Positions 47,618-58,700 of a DNA stretch of 64,000 nt are shown here, in pieces (position 1 is the stretch's first letter; every line of letters begins with the position of its first letter). This stretch comes from Larus michahellis. Lineage: Eukaryota > Chordata > Aves > Charadriiformes > Laridae. The notes under the pieces are model-generated. The model worked only from the letters and a program-made list of their open reading frames with translations, ran no database searches and was not told the DNA's origin. The position numbers and the translations under genes were made by a program. Location: assembly GCF_964199755.1 (NCBI RefSeq), contig NC_133899.1, positions 27,941,446-28,005,445 on the forward strand. The letters run 5' to 3'.

Positions 47618-50600
47618 AAAGTAATTTGGACAAGCAGAAGCTTTAGAAGAAAGGCCACATGGAACTACTGCCTTCACAAGCTTTCTTTTGCAGAGCAGCC
47701 ATGCTTTGCAGAAGTAGTTCTTGCTTCTTTGTGCTAGGCTGCATACTATACTGGCATACACATTGCTTTCTGGAAACTAGTTACAAGGAAAGACCGTGCA
47801 TCTATAGTCCCAATTCAGTTGGATCACGTTGCTCTACAACCTGCATCTGTAATAATCCATCATTTTAATCAACACCTTATCGGTGTTGACAAGCTTGAGA
47901 GTGACACCTTTGCTGGCAGGTGGACCATGTCCAAGGACTCACCATCAGTATTAGAATCCTATTTTTTAATCTCTACAAGTATGGAAAGATATTTTAGTAA
48001 AAATCCAAGCTGAACAAGCCACTTACCAATGTCTGGAAAGGCCTGTATATATGAGAACATAACTCTTTAACAGTTTTATTTCCTTCTTCTGCTTTTTAAC
48101 ATGGATACTTCTGCAGCAAGAAGTCCTGTCAGGAGATGGGGGGGGTGGGGGGGTGGTGGGGGAAGCCTTCCAAGATACAAACTAGCAACATAGCATAAGC
48201 AAGTAAGATTCTTAATTGAGATTGGTCGTAACAGATAACTCAAAACTACTTCTGAAAAACAAGAAAATGCTGAATCTATTAAAACAGGTATTGAGAAATT
48301 AATCCACCTGGAGTTTGTTCTCTTTGCCAAAGTGAAACAACAGCCTGTTTCAGCTCTCTAGCTTCAGCATCAATCAACATCTTAGATATGGATAGCATTA
48401 GACAGCTATTCAGTATACATTTACTCCCAGTCTGGTATCACAAAAGGTTGAAAAAGTATCCATGCTGTTGCTCCAATGTAGGTATCAGAACTTAAACATT
48501 TAAGAAGTACTTCGTAAGTATTTCAGAAGCTTAATTTATTCAGAATATTGCAGTAAGGTTCTTCAACATGCAACCTCATTTAATTGTTAAAACTTTAAAG
48601 ACTTTTTCTCCTGTTAGTTTTCATAGCAATGAAGTATGTAATTGCCACTCCCCAGAACACATGGATTTTGCATTCAAGTTTTACCCTGTATGTTTGCTTT
48701 AGATGGAAGGTTACTCAAGCTTATTTATAAATAAGCTCAGGTGGTCTGTTAGGAAGAATACAGACTATTTAGAGATTCAGATGCAAGTTTAAATGTTTTA
48801 AACTTACGTTTATTCTAGGAACACTAAAACCGTATCTGCTCTGTAGACTGGTGACTGACTGTATTTACACAGAAAACCACTTGTCCAATCCTGCAGGAAA
48901 GCCATCTCTTCTCACTTTGAAAGATCAAAACTTCCACAGATAAAATGTTTACACCAGTAATAACATCTACAGCTCAGAAGTCCGAAAAAAGCTGCAGAGA
49001 TAATTTAGAAGCCAGTTAAAAAATAGAGTTTTAAAAGTTAAAATTTACAATAGTGCAATGACTGATGCACTAACATAGGCCATATGTGTTATGTGCATAG
49101 GATACATTTCTAGTATAACTTGTGTCTTGTGCCTGTCACAAAAAAAAAGATATTTATAAAGTCTGAAACAGAAGGTTCAATTATTCACTAATGACAGGCA
49201 GATCTAATCCTTTGCCTTTACTGCTTGCGTTCAGAGACAATGTTATTTTGAAGAATATGTAAGGATGCTCTCCTTCAGCAGTCACGTGAAGTAACGTTAC
49301 CATCCAGAAGAGCAACTAAATTCTCATTTGACTTCAAGCTTTAAAAGACAGACTGATTATTTGATTGCAGATGATGACAACCAAAGTCCTTTGCCACATT
49401 TAAATTAAAGCTGCTTTTCTCTATAGTACTGTGCGCTATTGTTTTGCAACACTGCATGACCTCCCCAATGTAGTTGTAAATACCCTCACTATTGTCACCA
49501 ATGTGAACTTGTAGTCCTTAGAAATAATACAGGAATTTTAGTATATTTGTAGTCAAATTCCATATCTTGCATCCCTTTACGAGGCAACAGAAGAGAAATT
49601 AAACATCTATATTCAGATAATTTAACAGCACATGACAAAACATGCAAAATCTGGCTTTAGAATCCAATCTTAAATAAACCCTGGCAATAGGCACCCTTTT
49701 TCCATAGTTGCTAAATTAGCTAGCATTAACATTTAATACAAATAAGTTAGCTATCATAATAGAAAATTACTTACCAGAAAGAATAAAACCAGGCTTTTAT
49801 AACACAGCATTTATTCTGTCCAAACACAAGATTACCAAATCAGTCTTAAAAAACGAACATTTTACGTTTGGAATTAAAAGATTGCATGATACATGCCAAA
49901 ACACCAGGCTGGGATGAAAGCAGCAGTTACACCAGTTGAAAACCAAAACCTCTTCTCTTGCTGCTAGGCTGCTAATAACACACATCAGTTAATGCATCAC
50001 TGATTTCTGCAGGCATTTTGCAACACGTGGGATTGTAGTTAACATCTGCAGCCACAAAGTATAACAAAGTCTGGATGTAGTTTATTCAGTAAAAACGGGA
50101 CTACTTCTGCCTGGCAATCTTTGAAGTTGCTAACAAGAGTTACTCTACTTCAACAAGCTGAGCACATAACATCCTTTTACAAGCGTTACTGGAAAAAGCA
50201 ACTACAAAGTGAGTCAGCAGAGCTGACAGGAAACCCAATTCCCAGATTTTTCTCATACAAAATACTATGCAGCAAGTACTTTTATGATTATTCATATCAA
50301 GAAGAGATACTGCACTGCTGCAAAACATACCCATGTCAGATTCAAGAAACCACTACTAAACTTCAGTGGATATAATGTGCTAATTCAGGCTTCCTAAGGG
50401 GTTGCCAGACTTCCTGTCTTCTCCAGCAGCAACAATCGCAATACAAACAGCATGCACAGTTATGTTTGAATAACTAAATATCCATTTTTCTGAACATGGG
50501 GACAGGAAGCTACCAGAGCTGGGGAAACTGTAGGTAAGCATTTAGCATTACCAGATGTTTTTGTTTGTTTTCTCTCTCTCACACACAATAATAAATATGA

Positions 50601-53400
50601 AGGAACTTATTGCTGATAGCTAACAGTAAAGCAAAATTTTATCCATGACTAGGAAAGAAGGTCTGACCTTTCACTTTTATAATCCAGCTATTACTGAATT
50701 AACTTTCTGTTGTTAACTTCACATTCATTGGGATTTTTTTTCCTTTCTACCTGCACATTAGTACTTCACAACTTCTTAACACACTCTTGTCTGAGCAGTT
50801 TGCAATCACTTCGATAATAAAGCTCTGTGGGACGCACACTTTTGCTTCCTTCATTTTTACAGAAATAGGGCAGTTCCACACAGGCAGAGGTTCTGAACCG
50901 CAAGGCAGATGCTTTCTCAACCAGCACTGGTAAAAGCGTTGCCTATTTACTTACAAAATTGAGACACCAAGAGGAAGAGCATTAAAAAACAAAAAAAAAA
51001 CAAACAAAAAAAAACCCAAACCAAACCAAACACTAAACACTTGAGACAGAAATAAAAGAAGCCAAGAGTCTCCTGAACATCTGTAAAATCTCACATAAAA
51101 GCAGCAGTCTTTCCCTTTCATTACATACAAAGAAGCTCAATGTTAGAACAAGAATCAGTATTTTTAATGTTTTTCAAATATTTTGGCTGTGATTGTATGT
51201 GTATTCCGAGTTCTTTCATCTACGTGTAAGTGCAGTATGTCAAGAACAGTATGTGACTACTGAACAGAATTAAAATATCTTATTTATCCCAGAAATCTCT
51301 CTTCTCAAGAAAGCCACATGATACATTCAACAGTTTTATTTGGCTGCTACTTACTCTCCTATTCGTAGAAAGAATGCTGTAAGACAGAGACATTCCTATA
51401 CTTGCCTTGTCCTATCAAGCACCATGTACGTGGAAGACTTTGGGCAAAATTTCTGTACATTCTGCAACTAATACACCAAAATACATTATTTTTTCTAATT
51501 TACCTACAGCCATTACCTAAACTCTAAAGTTACATATTACCAAAGACCGGTGTCATGCTTAAGAGTGCCTTGATAATTTAAGAACAGTAAACACAAAAGT
51601 AAGAAGCCTAGTGCTAATTTGCACAAGCTAAGACCAAAATGCATATCTTCAGGTGAATCTTCTGTACTGTATCTGCAAGAACTTTGGTACTAACAAAGTA
51701 CACATAATACAAGCACTACTGTTTTGAACGATGACGTTAAAAAAATTTGTACCTTATAGAACGTCTAGAGAGATTAGATATTCAAAGGATTTACCATGAT
51801 TTGTCTCATTCTAGAGCTTCTAAAGCGTTAGCTCTGTAAAATTAACAGAGAGGCTCACGATAAAGTGGCTCACAACAGAAAAGTCCACTGCTCATTTCTT
51901 CCACTCATTTCAACTGTTTCCCTGTTAGGGGTAGCGCTGGGGGATGGGGCACAGCTGCGAGGATACAGTACAACCAAGCTATCTTGAAGTCCCGGGGCTA
52001 GTTAACACTGACGTGCATTTAGGATGTAAAAATTCATTACCATGGTGTAACTCTGAGTCCTGAAGTTCATATTCCAACAAAAAGTTACTTTAAACCAAAA
52101 TTAGACACTTCCTCTGGTTTGCCAAAAGCACAGCTTTTCATTCCATTATACTAGACGTCATCCCTAAGTTGTGTGAGAATGTTTACACTCTTTGTTGAGC
52201 TGCCTAGGTAGGCATTCTTAGGTGCTTTAAATACCATAAAAGAACAAGTCACCCCTCCTGCTGACTGGCTATATAGAAAGAGAGTCCTATCGCTCACGAT
52301 AGCTAGATGGGTGATGTGCCGTGAACTTCCTAAGCACGCTGGCTGCAACAGATACATCCAGATGGACAGGAGTTTTCTGCTAGAAATCAGAAACAAGACT
52401 GATTATTTTTGTTACAAACTGTTATTTATTGAATGATACTATACTTAGCACAGAGATACAAATCGTGCATCAAGAAAAACTCACACTCTAAGTCATGATT
52501 TGGTCAATACATTCCAGAGAGAGATGAGAAGTTCACATTCAAAGTGAATTTTTGAAGTTTTGTTAACATTTGGGTTAGATTTAATGTATTCTATAGAATA
52601 GTTTGCTCTTCAGTTTATCCACTGCATAAAGCAGAGCTACAGCACAGAATCAAAGTTCCCTCAGCACTAAATGCCTCAAACCTTGACACTAAATGCATCT
52701 TCGAGCATCTTTGTATTTACAACCCAGATCCAAACACCAGAAATCTAGAGCTACCCTTCCCCCATGTCAGACATCTCAGTCAATTCTAAACATACCTAGT
52801 ATGCATTATGCCTTATTAAACCTTCACAGCTTATCTATACTATACATCACTACTCATTAAACTCCCTAGAGAACTGTCCTTTTGCCTGCTGCTTTCCAAA
52901 GCATCGGATTTAATATTAAAAAAAAAAATAAATACAAACCCCACCCTCAAACCAGAACCTGCACGGAAACTACACCTAAACTAACAATCCTTTTCTGTCA
53001 AATTAGCACAATGGATGTCCTAACTATATTGACAGGTCCCTCCACTATTGCTTTGGATAAACTTAACATGGGTCTCGTAGCTGAGAGTGAGCACTATCAA
53101 ACAGATGCTTATTACTTTGCTGAAAAATAACAGATCTGCATTACATTCAACCATGCATAAAACCTTATATAAGATGCCAAAATGTGAAACTAACGTTAAA
53201 AAAAAATATATGTAGTTTATTATAGGCTCCAGTTAGTAACTACTGTTTAGTAGTGTCAAAGCTAGCCCCTGAGAACAGTTCTCTTAGAGAACCTTTGACA
53301 GGTACAGGCGTGCTGCCCTGCGAGACCGCACCTTCAGAGAGCGTGTCATCGGGACGGAAGGGCTGGGCAAGGCTACGATCGCCCACACACGCACCCCGAA
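47618..53400. other. Intergenic, no gene seen
   Basis: AT-rich, with A-runs at 50985-51015 and 52917-52930 and a GGGGGGTGGGGGGGTGGTGGGGG run at about 48138-48161. I found no exons or RNA genes on either strand. Confidence 0.5.
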
Positions 53401-54321
53401 AAGCACTCAGCCCCGTCAACACTTAGTCTTCCCCTGTCCTTGCTGCGTCTTCCTGTGGAGAGATGACCTCAGCCGCCTGGCAAGAAGCCCGGCGGCCATC
53501 ACAACCGCCAGGACCGTGTACAGCAGCGACCGGGCAGCGAAAGACGGTCACGTCCCCCTCGCCGGGCTTCATCCCGAATGCGTCATGGGCAGCAGGGGAT
53601 GATTAATGGCGACAGAGTAACGCCTTCCTCGCAGGGAAGCGCGGCCACCCATGCCCCGCCCACGGGACCGGTGTGAGGGGAGAGCGGCACGGGCAGTGCC
53701 TACGGCCCCTACCTGCAGCCCCAGCGGTGTCTCTGCTGGGGCGCTCGGCTGCGACCGCCGCGAGCCGCCTCAGCGCCGCCGCTCGATTCCGAAGGGCTCC
53801 GGGGGAAGAGCAGCGGGGAACAGCCGCCGGCAGGCCCGCACCTCACGAGGCCGTTCGGCTCCTCCACGCCCTCTCGGCGGACAGTTCCGCCGGACGCCGC
53901 CAGAGGCGCCACCACCACCCCTCTATAGGCACCGGTTCACTTCCGGGTCTATCGCCGCCACCGAGCGTGAGAGGGAACGACGCGCTGGTTGAACCGTGGG
54001 GGAGAAACGAGGAAGCACCGCCTCTTTGGAGCGCGGGAGAGGAGGGAGAGAGAGGAGGAGGGAGACGAGCCCGTCACCGCTGCTGGCAGCTCCCCAGCCT
54101 CCCCCCGTGGGAGAGCCGCTGGCCACTCCCACTGCCTTCCTCCCGCGGCCTAAAATGGGAAAGAGCCGCACACAAAATGGCGCCGGGAGGCTGACCGCTG
54201 CGCATGCGCCCTGCGTGCCCCGGACCCCCGCCGCCGCTGCAGAACGCCGTGGCCAACCCCCCGTCGTCCCCCTCCCTCCCGCTTGTCCCCGCCCCACCGC
54301 GTCTCCAAGAGACGGCCCGCA

Positions 54322-54660
54322 CCAATCAGGCAGTGCTGTTGTTCTTCCTGTCCCCCGATCGTGGCTAATCACCGCGCCCAGAGCTACATCCGGATCCAAC
54401 TCCTACCAATCACCCGCAGGGGGACGCTGACTTCACTTCAATCTCCACCAATCGACTAGCGCTCCGAAGGAGAGCCAATTAAAAGACTCCGTAGCCCTAC
54501 CTGCGTCAACAGCCGACCAATGCCCTCTCTCGGCCGCCCTGTGTCCAATGGGGGTGCTGTCCGCGGCGCCCAATCCGGGTGGGGCAGAGCACCCGGGGCG
54601 TCACGAGGAGGCCAATGGGAGTTCAAGCAGGACAGATTCTGCTCAACAGCTTGTTATTGG
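54322..54660 (+). promoter_or_regulatory. ARID4A: Array of CCAAT boxes, mostly ~42 bp apart
   Basis: Exact CCAAT pentamers start at 54322, 54406, 54448, 54475, 54517, 54545, 54570 and 54612. An inverted ATTGG lies at 54656, and a near match CTAAT at 54365 fills the one large gap. Successive spacings are 43, 41, 42, 27, 42, 28, 25, 42 and 44 bp. CCAAT is the NF-Y site, and 42 bp is four helical turns. Most boxes share an ACCAAT(C/G) or GCCAAT(G) context. The array ends about 150 bp before the ARID4A exon 1 donor. Confidence 0.85.
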
Positions 54661-54699
54661 GCTCGTCGCTGCTGATTTGGTGCGAGTCCGGGCTGGAGA

Positions 54700-54811
54700 G
54701 GGTGGAGCGGGGCCGCGCTCAGCCGCCGCCGCTCGCGGGGCTGTCGTCGTCTCGGAGGGGGCCGCGGCGCCGCGGGAGCCCCGCGCTGCCCACTTCGCTC
54801 CGAGTTTCCAG
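54700..54811 (+). other. ARID4A: ARID4A probable untranslated exon 1 (start uncertain)
   Basis: GC-rich sequence after the CCAAT array ends in GAGTTTCCAG before a GTAGGA donor at 54812. This would splice to the exon at 55638, which holds the ATG. The 5' boundary is a guess, as no initiator or TATA defines it. Confidence 0.5.
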
Positions 54812-55637
54812 GTAGGAGGCGGCGAGGGTGGCGGGAACGCCTCAGCAGCTGCAACTCCACCGCCGTCCCGGGGAAGGGGACGTGGAGCGGCGCCCGGAGC
54901 TCCCCCATCACTTGCCCCCCCCCACCCCGCACCATCCCGTGAGGGAACGGGGACGCCCGCCGCTCCCCTCACAGCGGGGACGGGGACTCCCTTTCCCGCC
55001 GAACTCCGCTCCGTGCCCCTTTTGAGCGCCCCGGCTGCCTTCCCCCCGTCGCTGCCCCGACGCTTGGCGTTGGGGACCGCCCGCCCGCGCCGCCCTCCAT
55101 CCTCAGCCGTGCGGCGCCGGCCCGCCCTCGCTCCACCTCCCCCTGCCCCGGCCCGGGGGCTGCGGCGGGTGTCCGGAGGCGGGGGGGGGGGCGGGGGCGG
55201 GGCGGTGGAAGCGAGAAGTCCGCCCGGCCGGCGGCGGAGGGGGGGTGGAGAGGAGGGGGTGGCGGGGCGTCCCTCCGTGGGCAGCAGAAAGTTGTGAGGG
55301 CCGAGGAGTGCCGGGAAAGGTAGCGGCGGCGGGCCTGCGTCGGGTTTCCCTCCCGGCTTGAACGCCTGCCCCGTTCTCTCCGCCCTGAGGTGGGGAGCGG
55401 GAGCAATGGCGACGTGACATACAGAGGGGGCCGCCGGGCGGGAAGCGGCGGGCGGGGGCCCTGTCCGCCTCCCTCCCTCCGCGGCCCGGCGGGGCTGGGA
55501 CGGAGCGGCGGCTGCCGCGCGCCCGCGCTGGCCTCTCCTTGCGGCCCGCTGCCCCCTCACGGGGAGACCCCACGCTCTCGCGGCTCAGCCTTCACCGTCG
55601 TCCCCCCCCCCCCCCCGACCCCCTTCATGTTTTGCAG

Positions 55638-55701
55638 TGTTTTCTCGTGTGCTCGCGGGGAGGAGAAGACTGAGCTGGAATCCCTCAAATAACCTTTAAA
55701 G
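55638..55701 (+). other. ARID4A: ARID4A 5' UTR part of exon 2
   Basis: The acceptor CTTCATGTTTTGCAG follows a long C-run at 55597-55614. There is an in-frame stop (AAATAA) shortly before the ATG at 55702, which fixes that ATG as the start. Confidence 0.8.
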
Positions 55702-58700
55702 ATGAAGGTAGGTGTACTCCGGAGCGGGGAAGGGCTCCCTTTCCCCCCCGCGGCTGGCTGCTCTGGCATTTTCATTTTTTTAATCGCCTGTCTGGGCAAA
55801 GCAACAGTAGGATAACGCTGGCCGGGGTCTCGGTGCATGCTGCAAATCCTGGTTTTGCCCTCCAGCCGAGGTGTGGGTGAGCGGAGCTCTTACCGTCTCG
55901 CAGAAGTCGTCTTAAAATTCATAACGTCTTTGAGTTGTTGTCCTTTGGGCTACGGTCTTTAAATACTTCCTGTATCAGCAGCTGCTTTTTCAAGTTTGCA
56001 GAACGTCAACTTTTGTCCTGCCTTAACTGTTGCTGGTTTTTTTTTCAGTACAAAGGCTTAAGAGTTACAGTATAATTCACAAGAGAGAAAAACGTTTTTG
56101 CCTTTAGAATTGAAGAAATAATAACAATTAAATAAAAACCCCGACACCCATAACAGAAAAACAGTTATTTAATATTCTGAGCTGATTTCCTGTCTTGATA
56201 GACATTTTCAATGTGGTAATTTTGTCCTTGTTTATCAGTTGCCCCAAGTGTAATAAAGTGGAATGTTGAGTAATAAAGTCCAGATTAAGGAAAACATGAT
56301 GAAAACCATTTTTTTTCTTAAAATGCATAAGCAATTAAGCTTTGATAAAGGCATTTCAGAAAAGAGAAATACTAGTTAACAGCTGTTTGAAAGATTACAA
56401 CAAATTTCTCTAGAGATCTTCTATTAGTCAGAAAGAAAAAAAATAATCCTATCTATAGAATGTTATATACTTAATTGTAAGTATTGGGATAAGAGCAATC
56501 ACAAATGTTTTAAATAACGGGTATCATTTCATTGCTCATACCTGAAAAAAAGTACAACTATCTTTTATACTGCCTTTTTGCAATTGAAATATTTTCTGTA
56601 TGTGCTGTATCAGAATGATGTGAATTAACAGTCACTCCTATACGTTATTACCTTTTTTGTAAGGAGGTGGTTCCACATGTGGGTTCAATACCTTCAGAGA
56701 TACTTCTGGGAGAGTACTTAGGCTGACAAAATCGGCTGGGGGGATGACGGGGACAGTTTCATTGCCTTACTAAGCTCTGTGCTAACACGCTCCCCAGAGG
56801 TGGTCTCAAAACCAGCATAGGTCTGGAGATACCTTGCACATAGAAAGTGCCAAGAGGAAAAGGTGGTGCTTGTTCTCACTGTCTCTGGATATAGCTTGCA
56901 TTGCCCGTCTAAACCTGGGACAAACACTCATCCCAGAGCTGGGCTCAGAAGCAGCAAATGTATAGCAATTACTCCCACATAGAAACTGCCCGGAGGAAAA
57001 AGTTGTGTTTCTTCTCACTGTCTCTGAGTACAGCTTACATAGCCTGACAAAATCGGCTGGGTGGTGGTGGTCACCACTGGTAAAACAAAACTTCTGTAAC
57101 TTGTTGGTTTCAAGAACAGTCTGATTGTAGTTCTGAGTACAGGTGGTGTTGTATCACTTAAGAGTCAATAGGTTTAAAAGTATAGATGGAGAATTAAATA
57201 TATAATGATGTAGCTGGAAAAGTAAATGAGAAGAACTAAACTTTGTTCTTATTTTCTCTTCTTAATAGGCAGCAGATGAGCCTGCCTACCTGACAGTGGG
57301 AACTGATGTCAGTGCCAAGTACCGTGGTGCCTTCTGTGAGGCAAAGATTAAGACAGTGAAAAGGCTTGTGAAAGTCAAGGTAGTGTACTGTTGTTGTTGC
57401 TGATTTTATTAGAGCACTGTGTTGAGAGGACTGTCAGAGGAGATCGTAGTCCTGAAGATTAGGAAATGTTCATCACCCCACTGTATGGGTTTTAAAGAAC
57501 ACTTGAATGTTTTTTTTCATATTTTGGTGTTGAGTTTGGGGTGGGTTTTGTTTGTTTTTTGTTCTCTTGGGGCTGGTGTCTTTTCTATTTTTCTAGGAGC
57601 ATGCTGGAACAAGAATGAGCTTTCAGATTACCTGTTCTTGCTACTTATTTCCTGATGATGGTTGTCTTCTGTTTAAGAATGCATCAGTTTCACAGCAGTC
57701 AGTTCTGATGTCACAAGGGAGAGAATTATGACTTTACATGAATAATGAGTAAGAGTAACCTCTTCAGATGCAAAAGTTCCATTTCGTTCCAGCTGACATT
57801 CTCAGTTTTATAGCTCTGAATTTAAGAGGCAATGCCAAAATAAATCAACATAAGAGCAAAAATGGTGGCAATAATTAGTTTCTTAGACCAGGTTTTAGAA
57901 ATGTCCAGGATAAAATTTGTTAAGTTTCAGCATCTTGACGCTGCTTCTAAAACTGTGCTCTGGCTGTAGCTGAGTTTCTGCACATGCATAGTACTGGTGC
58001 ATAATATTCATCCACGTTTACAGGTCTTAGGCCAAAACAAACAAAAAGGAAAATAATTATTTTGATTTTGCAGTACTGTTGTTGATGCTAATATAGGAAA
58101 ACAAAACTAAAATGTAATTAACTAAAAGTTAAGAATTAAAAGGGTATATATAGAAATTTCTATATATACTATATATATGTCTATAGTATATACAGAAATT
58201 GTTCTGCTCTGTTTTGTCAAAATCCTCCCACTTCCTACTTTCTTGTCTACTGTCCAGGATATGTAAATAATGCTTTAGTGACTTGAAAACCCCTAACAAA
58301 TAGAGATGAAAGCTGCTTCTTATAACTATACATCTAAGTTTTCATGTGTTTTAATGCTTAGATCAAATAGAACAAGCTATCAGCCTCTTCAGTTACACGC
58401 ATAGATCGTATCACTTTATCAGAGTGCTTTTCATGATTAGAAAAAAAACCCGCAGTTTAGACCTCGGAGTCTTTTTCCCTGCTCTTAATGAGTACTTTTA
58501 GAAATTTGTGATGTTCTGTGAAACGTGTGTTAGTGAGAAGCTCCGTAGGAAGCAGCGTGCTGCCCTTCCTGGTCTGATGTCCTTGATTTTGTATCTGCAA
58601 CTTTGGTCTGATAGAGTTATTTAGACTGTTGATAGGTGTGAGTTTCTTTCTCTCGTTAAAATTATATGGTTTATTACTCCTTTGTAACATTTGGAGTATA

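Larger units (their letters stand above)
53420..55640 (+). promoter_or_regulatory. ARID4A: ARID4A CpG island
   Basis: About 2.2 kb is very rich in GC and CpG. It holds an ETS-like CACTTCCGGGT at 53938, an NRF1 palindrome TGCGCATGCGCC at about 54199, an AAAATGGCGCC word at 54174, the CCAAT array at 54322-54660 and GC boxes after 54700. The size and the ETS/NRF1 cluster some 700 bp upstream of the ARID4A first exon would suit a bidirectional promoter with a leftward antisense transcript. That is inference. Long open frames on both strands come from composition. Confidence 0.8.

Noticed and set aside
54643-55560. A 305-residue minus-strand frame and a 249-residue plus-strand frame in the ARID4A island
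   Set aside because: These are open only because of extreme GC content. They are Ala/Pro/Arg/Gly-rich and overlap the untranslated ARID4A exon and intron.
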